NCBI GenBank assembly: GCA_963978905.1
Contig: OZ022259.1
Location: 32,360,343 to 32,424,342 of the forward strand
Source of the DNA: Trichostrongylus colubriformis
Lineage: Eukaryota > Nematoda > Chromadorea > Rhabditida > Trichostrongylidae
Direction of reading: 5' to 3'
Length of the DNA stretch: 64,000 nt
Shown here: piece by piece, positions 21,742-33,795 of the stretch
Layout of the letters: every line of letters starts with the position of its first letter
Position numbering within the stretch: the first letter of the stretch is position 1
The notes under the pieces: model-generated
What the model saw: only the letters and a program-made list of their open reading frames with translations
Database searches by the model: none
What the model was told of the DNA's origin: nothing
Translations under genes and position numbers: made by a program

Positions 21742-22265
21742 CCCATAACGGACGGTGCGCCACATGGTTACTCCCGACATTTAAAATTATTTTTCTTCTA
21801 GTTTTGTAATATTTCCAAATAACCAATTATACACGCATACACTACAAGTATTGAAGAATAACATATATTTCCAGGACCGGTGCAGCGCAAATTTTCAACA
21901 AACGTTATGCGTGTAACTTCAGATGCAATCCTTTCTAGTTGTACAAACAAATGACAACAATTGTTTTTAGTTACAATCAACAATCCATTAGAATCCATAG
22001 GCTCTGTTTCCCATTTGGGAACCCTCGCGCTCATCTTACTACTCGAAATGCATAACTTTTTTGCAGTAATAGGTAGAGAGAAGTACCGCGTATAACAGCA
22101 TGAGGTGATACCACTACACAGTGATGACCTTTTTATCAGTAGCAATTGCACAAAAAGGTTACAAAAATGACTCAATTGATAAAAATTGATTTGATAAAAA
22201 ACGGCGCAAAAACGCCGCCGTCCGTTATGGGTTGCGTGACGATGTGGCGCACCGTCCGTTATGGG
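21742..22265. mobile_element. piggyBac-type MITE with TTAA duplication
   Basis: It is flanked on both sides by TTAA (21738-21741 and 22266-22269). The ends are CCCATAACGGACGGTGCGCC and its inverse, continuing as CACATSGTYAC for about 30 bp. The TTAA target and CCC start are hallmarks of piggyBac elements. A second copy of the CCGTCCGTTATGGG end motif sits internally at 22217-22232. No transposase is present, so it is non-autonomous at 524 bp. Confidence 0.8.
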
Positions 22266-22582
22266 TTAAGCAGCAAATCAAGCAATCACACTGCGATTTT
22301 TTTTAGTTTGGAGCGTCAAAGATGTGCATGCACTTCTCATAGTGTTCCTGTTATCAACCTGAACTGTTTCTGATCCAAGCAATTGAAATCTTCACGAATA
22401 TGAAAACTGCGTCACGTGTGCATCTTGATTGTGATGATGTTTTTGATGAGTCTCTAAAGAGTTAAAGCCATAATATCTTGCGAAAATTTTGGAACGGGGT
22501 GGACTGGATGCAGGATTGCCGTCACAAAAGCTCCTACAATGCCATAAATATAGTAAATTCGAGGTGCAAGATCCACGTGACT

Positions 22583-22867
22583 TCATTGTGGAATCTCCCG
22601 AAAATTACGAAGAATCAGAAGTTGAGGATAAACAGAAAAAACAACAAGTGACACACAATGGGCGACCCGTTCTCGTCGCTTAAACGACTCAATTAGCCAG
22701 CTTTCGTGCTCACATGACTGGAATGCATTGAAGTGATGTTTTGAATGGATCCCCTTGATGTCATGAACTCTCTCCTCCGGATGAGAGACAGCTGCTTGAT
22801 CGTTTAGCCGTTGACCATCTAATGGCCAATCACGGCCTCCCAATGGTGTCCTTTGGGAACATTTTTC
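22583..22867 (-). CDS. candidate exon, unrecognised
   Basis: An AATTGCTCAG acceptor at 22868 opens a minus-strand frame reading RDWPLDGQRLNDQAAVSHPE, then NAFQSCEHESWLIESFKRR. The frame is polar and well mixed, unlike noncoding neighbours. The donor is unclear (GTGTGT near 22665 is possible). The plus strand also carries an open frame here (FEVQDPRDFIVESPENYEES), so strand choice is not certain. Confidence 0.3.
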   Translation of the reverse strand, partial: EKCSQRTPLGGRDWPLDGQRLNDQAAVSHPEERVHDIKGIHSKHHFNAFQSCEHESWLIESFKRRERVAHCVSLVVFSVYPQLLILRNFREIPQ

Positions 22868-23179
22868 CTGAGCAATTACAGGGCAACAAAAACCACTAAA
22901 GAGTGTGATTCAATGAATAGTCATCCTAGAGAGATTGAAATGTTTCCTATCTTCGAAAGATGGCCGGAATGAGGAATGAGTAGCTTCAAGGAATTTTATT
23001 TGTACCTGTGGTTTCTAAAAATGCTTCACTTGCGCCCTCACTCATCCAGATAGTTCGCACTGAAGGTGGATACAGTTAGGGCGGCTTGTAGGTTCTCCCA
23101 TTTTCGTAGTGGATCAAATCCTTTCCAAGCCGTTCTGCAGTAGCTCCGGTGGATAGTGACGGAGTCGGGGCCATGGGAC

Positions 23180-23405
23180 ACAAAATCCGCTTCGAGGTGG
23201 TCGGTGTGCGACGCAATGGTGCGAGTTATGCGCGCCGTGTTGGATGGGTCCCGAAGCGATGAGGGTGCTCTACACCTCATTCTGACTGTAATCGCTTCAG
23301 GACTCAACCAAACAGCGCCCATAGCTCACACCATTACGTCGCGCGCTAAATGCGGCTTTGCGATATCCTTGTCAGAAAGGCATACACCCTGGCGGAGCCA
23401 TACGA
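23180..23405 (+). repeat. dispersed repeat family 2, copy 1
   Basis: Blocks GTGTGCRACGCRATGGTG, TATGCGCGCCGT, ACTGTAATCGCTTCAGGACT and GCATACA recur in order at 54776-54960. It is GC-rich compared with its surroundings. No conserved ORF. Confidence 0.65.
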
Positions 23406-24381
23406 AGAGGAAACAGACGAGAGCGGGAAAAAGTGAGCACGTTTTGCCGCGCTCATTTTTGGAATCTAAGCCACCTTTCAAAAGTTGCTGACGGAAAATA
23501 GCGCATTTCAGAATTTCGCGCCTAAGTTGGCTTAGTTCCACACCTCCCCCGCCACTCCTCGACTTCTCCGATCATATGAAAGTGCCGCCCCTTGCTCTCA
23601 GACACCTCGTAGCCGCTCCCCTCGGACGCTCTACCCTGTTGGACGTCACACCGAGGAGCTTTGCTTCAGGCGGATTCTGCTTTTTCGCGTGAAACTTGGC
23701 AAAAAAAACCAAGTTGCAGATAATACCTCGAGTGCAAGTAAATAAATAAATACATATATATATGGGTAACAGAAGAGCTAAATTTTCCGAATACGATCGT
23801 TTTGAATCAAAATAGGATATACAAATTCGGCTCAGGAATTCATGTTTCAAAAATATAATGTTGTTTCAAAAATATGTTTCAAATATACATAGAAATGCTA
23901 CGGAAAAAATGATAGAGGACCAGCGATCCTACTCTGCCAGTACGGGGGATAAAAATGGAATAAATTCCGTCAAGTATTTTTTCAAGGGAAATCAAGAAAG
24001 AGAATGATGGCGGTATAAATTCAAGAATTGATGTGTCTGATCATAAAAAAAACCATTAATAATGGCGTATACTTACATAAGTAACGCCGCTCCACTCGAT
24101 CGCGTTTTCACTTTGCAAATTTCGCACCAAACATTTTATATCGCAACACTCTTGAAAACTACTTATACTTGAATTATGCCGAAAGGGAAGGCAATTTCTG
24201 AAGAATTCACACTATGTGGGGTGCTCTTCAGTAAGAGCAAACGATAAGGGTATATCTTCTGCGTTTAGCATCTCAAGGTAAGCCATGCATTTGATTTTGT
24301 TGGAGTAGCTGAACATACTATGTTATCAACTGATATATGTTTAGAGCCCCATCGATCTCACACCCGACCATTGCCTACGTA

Positions 24382-24882
24382 CAGTAGCGGTCAAAAATAT
24401 ATGCGGTTACGGATTCTAATCATAACTTTGGTCGAAGTTTACATTTCCTATTCAATTTTTTTTTGTTTTTTGGAGGCAACTGGTACTCAGTGAGGCAAAG
24501 TAGGGTGTAGTGTTGAGATTGGAAAATTTGTTTAACTAAAAACTCTAAAAATAGCCAAACCTTTCCAAAAATTCAATTGGTCATAAAAAGCTTATAACTC
24601 ATCGAAACGGGCAGGTGGGCAGAAAATAATACGGAATGAGGCTGGGACTTTGTTGCACGCTATTTCAAATCCTAACAGCACTGAGGCACGGAGTTGACCA
24701 TTTTCAGTGGTTTCAGTTAAATAATTTTTTCAACCTTCACACTGCATCCTACTCGGCTGAGATACTTTATTTCATTGAGTAACAGTTGCCTTCAGAACAC
24801 AAAAAAAATTGAGCGAGATATGCAAATATCGAACCAAGTTATGGTCAAAATCCCAAACCGCATATATTTTTGACCGCTACTG
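24382..24882. mobile_element. Tc1-type MITE, CAGTAGCGGTC ends
   Basis: Perfect inverted ends CAGTAGCGGTCAAAAATATA (about 28 bp) are flanked by TA on both sides. Length is 501 bp with no transposase. The first eight bases are shared with the element at 47679, but the subterminal sequence differs. Confidence 0.85.
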
Positions 24883-25574
24883 TAGTTGCTGGCCACTCAT
24901 TATTTTGACTGTGTATCTGACCTAGTCTTGTTCGTGTCTGAGGGGCATATAAACCTCAAGTTTTGTCTATGTATCATTTCACTCCAATGCGTTCTAATAA
25001 ACCTACTCCCGCATTGCATAGGGACACAACAGGTTCCTATGTCAAACCGACGGATGTGTAGGAGATAATTTGAGTTAACGTGGCCAATGCAAGCGGAAGT
25101 ACATGCTTATACGCTCAGGCAATTCAGGTAAAAGCGGCCTTCATTGCATGGAATATCACTGAAATTGATAGATGTATATTTTTATAATAAGTGGAGAAGG
25201 TAATATGGCGACGAAAACTAAGAACTAATTCCTGGACCAATAACTGTCCAGATCACTAGTTTTCCGTACTACGCGGTAACTTGTCCCAGAACCTTACTGG
25301 TGGGATAAAAAAAGAAATGACTTCTACTTCGTTTGTCCACCGAGAGTCATTGTACAGGAACATTGTACAGTCATTGGGAAACGCTCATTTAGCTTAGACA
25401 TCGATATTTGTTCTTCTTAAAAAAAGTGCTGTCACAATGAGAGGCACCTAAGCATATGAGGCACTTTGAGAGGTCGGCCTGAACACTCTATCTTATATAT
25501 TCCCTACACCTACCAGTGGACGAAAAAAAGGATCTTGTCCTCATAGTGGGATAGTGGGATATCCTCCTCATTGC

Positions 25575-25700
25575 ATTGATAGCATCAAAAAACGAACAGC
25601 GGCTAACTCTCTGATTAGAAATACACGCAGAGGCCTGCCTGCACTTATATGCCATAATCTATTTTCAAGATATAATAGGCTTCAAATTGCTCCTCTTAAC
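25575..25700 (+). repeat. dispersed repeat family 5, copy 2
   Basis: Shares AAAACGAACAGCGGCTAACTC and ATATAATAGGCTTCAAAT with 16310-16440 at similar spacing. Confidence 0.4.
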
Positions 25701-26915
25701 AAGGAATGACGTTCTACACAGAGCGGAAATGAGAATTTGCAACAGCAGAAGAAAACAGCAAAAAAGAAGAATGTATCCTATTCAAAGTGTTAGAAATAGA
25801 GAATAAAGCAATTGTGTTGCAATACAGCTGATATCCCTTTCTTGGTATGCTAAGATCCAACGAGAGGATGAGAGAGAATCAATTTGCCTTTGGGCTCGGG
25901 AAAGTAGGTCACGATTGCCCCGAAAGGGCGTATAAGGTCCAAATGATAAAGGCTGAGAAGCAGTGATTTGTCAACAAACAGAGGGTAGCCTTCAGAGATG
26001 AATGAATTATGCGCATCACAGGATACTTCCCTACTCCATGATCCACTGGCAGGCGACAACTTCAATACATTAACAGAATTACATCAAAATTTATTGATCC
26101 CCTAATAATCAAAATCATTACATCATATCGAAGAGTTTTCTATGGATTCCCTCTGCCAAACCATCACGTGATGTCTTGAATCGTGTCCCACTTTTCAAAA
26201 AAAGTTCAAAACTTGCTCTTGGAAATTTCGAGCAGGGCTTCGGACCAATGTATTATAGAAGGCTCTCAAAGCTTCAGATCTATACATATTATGTTAATGA
26301 AAATTAATGGATGATTGTTAAAGAAATGAAAATCTAGAAAATCTATAAAATCTTTCAAGTGGTATAGAATTTATGAAGCATTGTAATAGATCCACAGATT
26401 TCAAACTATGTATATTGAAGTACGTCAAGAACTGATATGGGCAGGACTTTCAGCCAAGGTTCGGTTTCCTACAGAACTCTCAAATTTTTCACTAAAGACA
26501 CAAAAGGTATAAAAAATATGCTTAGACTACTATGGAAAACACAAGAAAATGGAATTATTGCGACAATTTTCGAATTTCGCCGTGCAACTGCTGGAAATAT
26601 GCTTGAGAAGATGCAATTTTAAGTGTTCCCAATTGAATCTTCGTTCACTTTGCTCGATATGCGTTTCTTTACGTCCATTATTTCCTTATGCCCTATAACT
26701 ATTGGATCCTTCTTTCCTACCTCACTCATCATGTCATGTGACCACATGCTCCACTTGCTCATCTTCACGAGAAGTGCTTGAGTAAAAACGGTGACTGCTC
26801 AACTTGCTCAGTGGGACATGCGACATAGGTCACAGAGCACTACAAGCGCTTTTCGCTGGTCCAATTCGCTACGGGATCAGGCCAATTTAAAGGCATCAGT
26901 AGGGGTAAGGGAAAA
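25700..26915. other. no gene seen
   Basis: Noncoding. Short open frames at 25850-26065 (minus) and 26437-26622 (plus) have no motifs or splice support. Confidence 0.45.
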
Positions 26916-27310
26916 CTGAGATCTGAGAGACATGTTCTCTGAAAACGAGCCTTCTACTTCAGGGGAGGTCATATGTGGCGAAAATCGCATTGAAAAAACG
27001 CGGCATGGGGCCCCACAACGACCCCGCAGCTCGGCATGCCGTTATGCGGTTATGCGGCCGGAGGAGTCGCTATGGAGGGACGGGACAATTATCGCGGCCG
27101 GCCGGTTTAGACTCTGGCCTGTCTTCAGTCCATTCCGGCTAGTGACGCAGAGGGCGAGAGAGAAGGGGGATTTTCGGCTGCCTATTCCTCGGTTTTTTCG
27201 CGGTTTTACGTCGTTCTTTCTCTACTACTACATTGCTGAGCCCATCTACTATCACATTCCACAGTTTGCCGAATTTACTCCTTCTGGTGTCTTTAAAGCG
27301 GGCCTAGCAA
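26915..27310 (-). repeat. dispersed repeat family 1, copy B (inverted)
   Basis: On the minus strand this reads the same blocks as the 35.9-kb copy: GAAGTAGAAGG, GTTTTCAGAGAACATG, TTTCGCCRCATA and ACACCRGAAGG. A 177-codon open frame on the plus strand through this copy is antisense to the family and is not kept open in other copies. Confidence 0.6.
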
Positions 27311-27569
27311 GGCAGCAGTCCCCACAGCGCCACCAGTTGGGACTGTCTGTTTTCCCAAAGCCCTCGTCACCTCGCCAACGTTATCAGCGTAACAGAGAGT
27401 TATGGGAGCTTAGAAGGATATTATATTGGCTAATTTTATCTTTTAGAATGAAACTTTTCATATAGTCGGAACGGAAGTGATCTAGTGAACACTTTTATGT
27501 GAAGGCATAAACGGTTTCAATGTCAAAAAAAGGAATAGGAAGTCATGATGACTTCCGCTGAGCAGAGGT

Positions 27570-27815
27570 GGAGCAGTGACGAGTGGTGCGCACCCTCACT
27601 TGTACGACATTGGGATGAAATCTCGCAGCATGCTCGTGCAGGCTAACCGAGCCTTCCATCACGTCCGGGTAACTGGGTTGGTACGAGAATCCTTTGTTAG
27701 GGTAAAAGCACTGACTTGTTTATCTGCTGTCCTCTACAAATCATTGTATAGGTTAAATCGCACTCACCTCTCACCACGATTCTGGAACTAGATCGCGAGA
27801 CGAAGTTCCAACCAG
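27570..27815 (+). repeat. dispersed repeat family 3, copy 1
   Basis: Blocks CACTGACTTGT, ATAGGTTAAATCGCAYTCACCT and CACGATTCTG recur in order at 38610-38880 and, more diverged, at 61395-61680. Noncoding. Confidence 0.6.
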
Positions 27816-27954
27816 ACATTGATTGACGTCAAAAAATTTTACTATTTACCACTTTATAGACTTTCGGTTACATGGGCCGACACCTGAGGGAATCACAGCG
27901 AGTGGAATGCTTTACGCATACGCAATCGGTCAAAAAATATCCTCCCTGGTATTA

Positions 27955-28724
27955 CCCTAAAGTCTGATAGATAAGTCCGCCCGCGCGCGGTGTCGCGCGC
28001 GGCACAGGCGACCGCGGTCTTCAAAGGGCTAAATAGAGGTGAAGGAAATTGGGGAAGCTATGATTTGTGGATTGTATTAATAAAAAGTTTATATTGTATT
28101 GTATATTGTACTTGTTAATATAAAAGCGAGTAGCAAGTTGGGGTCGTACGAAAGGTGAACACGGAAACTTCATAGTTGGCAGAGGAAAGTGAATGAATGA
28201 GAGGAAAATCGTTGTTCAACGGGAGTTTCAATGCAACGTTGGTTTCGGCGATGAAATAATGAAATCTTTTCCTTACTCCTGCTATGACCCAACAAAAGCC
28301 AGATATTCCAAAAGGGCATCAGGAAAAGGATGAGCAACGGAGAGGTAGCTGCTTTAGTTTGCGACAGTTTCTATTCAATTTCTGAGGAGACCATTGTCAA
28401 CAGCTTCTCAAAGGCCTTAAACCAAGAGTCATTGTTAGATGAGATAAGTGAGAATTTTAATGTTATGAGTGTTTTTGACGATAAAATGAAGAGTGCGTAG
28501 ACATTCGAAGATGAATGATCATTGTTACACGGGTGGAACAAAGATTTTGATACGTGGTAATCTTAGATATTAGAAATGAAGTTGAATAAGCAGTTTTTAC
28601 AATTTTGTGGTTTTTAATGATGAAGGATGCATCGCGATCCTGAGTTCTTTGAAGACTGCGCCTGCGTTCGCCGCTGCCGTGCGCGACACCGCGTGCGGGC
28701 GGACTTATCTATCAGACTTTAGGG
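27955..28724. mobile_element. MITE with 70-80-bp GC-rich inverted ends
   Basis: Ends CCCTAAAGTCTGATAGATAA and the exact inverse are flanked by TA. The inverted homology extends through GTCCGCCCG, CGCGGTGTCGCGC and GTCTTCAAAG, about 75 bp in all. The interior is AT-rich with TATTGTATTGTATATTGTA runs. There is no transposase. The CCCT start is shared with piggyBac-like and other groups, so the superfamily is left open. Confidence 0.8.
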
Positions 28725-28725
28725 T

Positions 28726-30400
28726 ATTTATAATACCAGTTGACTAGCGCACACTACTGCGTGCGTAGCATCATGGACGTCAGTGGGTCGATTGGAATCG
28801 CTTTTTGGTAGATTCACTCAGTCAATATCACCACATCGCGCTCAACTAACTTCAAGCGGGGCCACACTCGCTTCAAGTATGTTCTTATTGGAAACAAACT
28901 TACAATTTTCGCTCTGAGAACGGAACATTCCAGTGCACGCTCCACCTACCGTGGAAAGAGCTTAACTCAGTCAATGTGTACTCTTTACTTCTTGTCCCAT
29001 GTCCTACCTAACCCAAACTTGTCCCATCTCCATAGTTTGTTTTCCATGTTAGGCCTAATTTCGTGGCAGCCAAAGGGATGAAGGGGACGGACACAGGCGA
29101 AGCGTTTTGTCTTAGTAGTGATAAGATCCAGTATACATAAGAAGATCTAGCTCTGCACAAGCACAGTTGATTGTACACAACAAAAAAACCATCAGATCCA
29201 GCACGCTTTTCTGAACGATCACCGAGCGAATCTTATCCTTTCATTGGAAAATTTGCCTCCATCAAACCGAAGATTGCTGAAAGGGGGTTGGCACATCATT
29301 CTCTTCTTAGAAAGATATCCCCTATTGAAGTGACTGCAGTGGTTGCCATTACTAGATTGACGTCCGAGATAGTAGAGCGGAACTCTGCACGTGTTTCTGT
29401 ACTATTTTCGATAGCTTATCTTTCGATGGGGATTGGCGTCATCGCGGGGATGATCCGACGTTGCCTGTTCACTGAAGGAGGGCATGGTTCCTGTGAACCG
29501 TTGTCAGTTTTCGCAGCAAGGTGTTACTGGTATGTAAGTGAAATTTTCGTAGAGTACGCCTACGACAGACCCTCCAAGAATGACCAGAAGATGCATCATT
29601 TTTGACCTTTGTCTCTCCAAATATGAACATGTAAGGCTTCCCTTACTATCCACTATTTCGCAGCATCTCTTTCAGAACTAATGGTCATGTTCCAATCTTA
29701 CCCTGACGCAGATACTGCTCCAAGTTTTGGGCAACCAGTTCAGCGCCCACAAATTTCGGTATTATGTGGTACTGGAGAAAAACAGCAATCCTTCTCAGAA
29801 TGTGCCTAAGGCCTTGCAGCTACAAGGGAGATTTTCCTCTATGAATCTGGAACTGGTTTTCCAATAATCCGAATAATCATCAAAGATAGTAGTGAAAAAT
29901 TACGGGTGAGCACTGACGCGTTGTTCAACTCGACGTCAATTATCATGTTGTGCAATAAGTTCGTGCTATTACTTATTCCCTGTATTTCACAACATTCCCT
30001 TCATCTTTCAGCAAAACTTATACATTTAATCGATGGAGCTTCTTCTTCTTCTACTCCACGACATGATTTCTGCCTTTTCTAAATCCTTAATATTTACGTT
30101 CTTATCTTACACCGTTTAATATTTACGAGATTTAGAAATGGAGTTATCAAGGGACAAAAATTCGCACTTTCGGCAATTCCGCTTGTTCGTTGACCATCGA
30201 ACCAACGAATATATGCATACATCTTTTATATGAAGCTTTTCCTAATCTACAAAATGCTGCTTTTTCTTTTGAGCATATAATTATTTGCCGTTTTCCATAT
30301 AGAAATGTAGTGCATTGTAGACAAAAATATGCACCTTTGGCGCATCGAGGTCCCAAAAAGGCGGCATTCTCCGAGCTACAACGAATCGCGTGATGTTAAT
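28726..30400. other. mostly noncoding, one unexplained 144-codon frame
   Basis: The plus-strand frame 29171-29605 is open for 144 codons and includes a hydrophobic stretch, SIAYLSMGIGVIAGMI. It starts from a non-ATG codon region, has no convincing splice borders and matches no family I know. The rest shows nothing. Confidence 0.2.
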
Positions 30401-30401
30401 T

Positions 30402-31080
30402 TTAGGTAGTCTAAAAAGTCTTTTCGTAATTTTTAAATACCGCTTTTTCCCTCAAAACTGCTTTCCACAAAATTTATTCTGTACATATATATGTAGTACA
30501 AGTCCACACGCATCTATAGGTATTGTTGTCTTCCATCTCCCGGATAACCCTTTTCGGCAAAATAAAAATATCAAAAGTCACTTCATTTTCAATTCCAGTT
30601 TTTTTTCTTTGAATGGCGTTAGACAGGGAAAGGAAAAGGTGATAATCCGATGGAGCAAGATCAGGGCTATGAGGCAGCAATTTTTATCCAAGCTCGAAAA
30701 TTTTTTAAAAGAAAAAATTCAAAAAAATTTTTACCACTGGTGAAAAAATGACTGGCCAAAAAATTCTCGAGCATGGATAAAAATTGCTGCCCCATCCACC
30801 TCATAGCCCTGATCTTGCTCCATCGGATTATCACCTTTTCCTTTCCCTGTCTAACGCCATTCAAAGGAAAATTTTTTTATAACTTTTGTATTGAAAATGA
30901 GGTTGACCGTTGATACGTTTATTTTGCCGAAAAGGGTTATCCGGGAGATGGAAGACAACAATACCTATAGATGCGTGTGGACTTGTACAACATGTGTATG
31001 TACAGAAGAGATTGCTGGAAAGCAGTTTGGAGGGAGAAAGCGGTATTTGAAAATACGAAAAAACTTTTTAGACTACCCAA
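30402..31080. mobile_element. palindromic mariner-derived MITE, uninterrupted copy
   Basis: Ends TTAGGTAGTCTAAAAAGTC and GACTTTTTAGACTACCCAA-type inverse are near-perfect. The right flank is TA; the left flank is TT, probably mutated. Both halves are inverted copies of a mariner 3' end. The minus strand reads LPHSPDLAPSDYHLF then SLSNAIQRKK from about 30680 down, and the plus strand carries the same HPPHSPDLAPSDYH coding from about 30790 up. Thus two transposase C-termini face each other. The length of 679 bp and foldback symmetry predict a long hairpin transcript. Confidence 0.8.
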
Positions 31081-32014
31081 TATATATGATCAAGCTTTTA
31101 ACATAATTAAAAGTTTTTTGGAACGATAAAACTGTTTGGTAAATTTTCGGTTATCAGCGAAGAAGGGTGAATTCCGAAATTCTCTTCCGGCATCTTCCCT
31201 ATTTCGCTAAAGTGAAGGTGTGGAGCTTGGCCGATATGCGGAGCAGGACAAGCTCTATCGAATGCATGTATGTATACATTTTGTCGATGTATGTATATTT
31301 TGTCGAAAGAAGAGAATATAGTGAAATACAGAGAATGAGAAACAGCATGAACATATTGCACAACCTAAAATGTTGTACTTTTCCATGCGTGTCTGAAAGA
31401 TTTAGGCGCCGCGACTTCGTTTGTAACTACCGTCTATCGTTAATTTTGGTTTAGCCGTAAAACGACAAAGCTCCACAGCAAGTCTTTCTATCAGAACCTC
31501 CACGCTGGGCAAATCGGTCGATTAGACGAAATTTCGTAAGCCTCGTGAGGCAACTACACAAACGTTATGTTCATAAACTACTTTTTCGTCATTTTTGTTT
31601 TCACACGAATAAGGAAGCAGGGACTTCTTGGTATTCTCCAGAGTTGGCGGTCAAATAGTAGCGGTGAAGGTGAAATGAACGTTGTTTATTCATTTATTTA
31701 TTTGTATGCTCCAGATAGACGCTCCGGAAAACAAGAAAAAAGTTATTGAAACTGAACCTACGGCTGGTCGGGAGAGCCGACGCCCAATTTTTTTTGTGCA
31801 GTTAAAGACAACATGAGGGGTAATGTAGTTATTTAGAAATCCATGAGATAGGACATGCTCGTGTGAACTAAGGGCTTTAGAAGCCTATTTACATAGAAAT
31901 CTAGTCGAAAATCTCCGAGCTGTAGAAACGGTGTAAAGGTTTACAGTTGATGCCTTTGTATGAGAGAACTCGCCTCCAAGCGACATGATTCCTGGCTGCC
32001 TGCGGTGGGAGTGG

Positions 32015-32290
32015 TCAAAGCGATGCGGCAGGGTTCAAGGTATCGCGGCGCGCTCTCTTTTCAGCTTGAAGCTCATCACAAATAATAGATGATATCGTAA
32101 TTCCGAACATCCTTTCGTGTCTTCTACTTGACAACATGCCAATGGCAATTTCGTCCGGACTTCCAGCCTCTTGATGAAGCTGAAAGTCCGGACGCTGTCG
32201 GTCAGAAGGCTGTTGGCTTTCATATTCACTAAGTTTTTCACGATTCATCCGAATTTCTCCTGTTGCTGCCTTCAAGTGCAGGAGTATAAA
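32015..32290 (-). repeat. dispersed repeat family 1, partial copy F
   Basis: Shares GATCACAAATAAKARAWKAT and a TGCCTTCAARTRSAGGA block with the 44.1-kb copy. Only the distal part is present. Open frames on the minus strand are not conserved. Confidence 0.3.
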
Positions 32291-32486
32291 ACGGTAACAT
32301 AGCTCCAAATTGTTTAGAAATAACTAAAGAACCATGAGCATTAATCTCGATGGGAAGCAAGACATCCTTTCGAAATTGACGCAATTAGAGTTGGTCCGAG
32401 TTTAGAAAACACACGAAAAGGAAAGAGGAAAAGAACATACTACATACAACATCTATAGGTATTGTTGTCTTCCATCTCCCGAGAGA

Positions 32487-33795
32487 TGTTCAACGAAAGA
32501 TGTTTTCGTTTCAACTTCAACGAAAATGTTGGGGGTGGAGTTCTTTTACTCGGTTTGCATAGTCTTTCACTATCTCTTATATTTGCTGAATCGGTTGATG
32601 ACTCCTATGAATTACTTTGCGCTGATGCATTCTGTGATAGCTTCGACTTAAGGATATTGGTTGTTTATCGTTCTCCATCATGCACCAGGGAAAATTTAAT
32701 ACTGCTGATGAAAGCCCTCAGCGATCTAATCTCATGTGATAGACAATGCGTTATCGTAGGGGATTTCAACTTACCCGATTACTGCAACCGTAAAGAGGTG
32801 TTATATCCATCTTCAATGTTAACCCCTTTCATCGACTTTATTCAGTGTCACAACCTTGTACAACATGTAAGGGAACCTACCAGAGGTGATAATATTCTTG
32901 ATTTGGTGTTTTCCAGCGATCTACACTTAATCAAACGGCTCACCGTTGTACCCCCAGTGGGTTGCAGTGACCACAGTAGCATCATTTTTGAACTTAAGTG
33001 CGAATGCTCTCATCCCGAATACATTTGCAGGCGAAGTTACTCCTCGTGTAATTTTGACGAACTATGCCGTAGTCTAGCTCAAGTGCATTGGGTACCACTG
33101 TTAGAATCTAGGAATGGTGTCAATGAGAAGTATGAACTGTTCTTATCGGTTTTTCTTGATGCCCTTGATTTTTACACGCCATGGGTAGTAGTTCCTTGTG
33201 TTAAATCCCTTCACCTTCCGAAGCACTTGCAGAAGATGTGGGAGCATCGTGAATGTCTCTTTCATGAGGCCAAGCGATCCAACAGATGGGACGAATTCCT
33301 AACTTTCACTCGGAAATTTTCGGTACAACTCAAAAAATACAACTGTTATCTGGAAAAAAAGTTATTGATACAGGAAACGTGCGATATTTCCATAGGTATT
33401 TGAGCAAAAGATTACAGGACTCCAGACGCATCAACTGCTTGAAAAAAGGGAATCTGGTAGCTACTTCCTCAGCCGATAAAGCCAACATGTTAGCGGAGCA
33501 ATTTGTTAGTGTTTTCCAGGACGACGACAGAATTATTCCACAGACGTTTCGTCCCAGGAGTGAGCCCATGAAAGATTTTCCTTGGTTCACCGCCTCTGTG
33601 CTATTAGATCTTATAAACTAATGGCCGGGTACCCCATCTCTGACACCCGATTTTGTACCGTTCTTAGTTGTACAAAAAACAGCTCATGTCATCTGCGGGC
33701 CTTTGGCGTACATTTTTAATCAATCACTGATGTCCGGTGAGGTTCCCGACGCTGGAAACATTCTTTTGTTACTCCTATACCAAAAAAAGATCCTT
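32487..33795 (+). pseudogene. retrotransposon endonuclease and linker, frameshifted
   Basis: This is the part of the retrotransposon polyprotein that nicks target DNA. Motifs in order are GGGVLLL, VVYRSP, VGDFNLP (Asp and Asn of the catalytic site), NILDLVF and GCSDHSS (catalytic Asp-His). All are at the expected spacing for an APE endonuclease, with its first third missing. The frame breaks at a run of seven A near 33352, continues as YFHRYLSKRLQDSRR, hits TAA at 33619 after LDLIN, and shifts again near 33752 before SFVTPIPKK. Three lesions in 450 bp make the polyprotein non-functional. Confidence 0.85.

Noticed and set aside
26932..27465. 177-codon plus-strand open frame
   Set aside because: It is antisense to dispersed repeat family 1 and is not preserved in the other copies.
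29171..29605. 144-codon frame as a membrane protein gene
   Set aside because: It has one hydrophobic stretch, but no start, no splice sites and no family resemblance.
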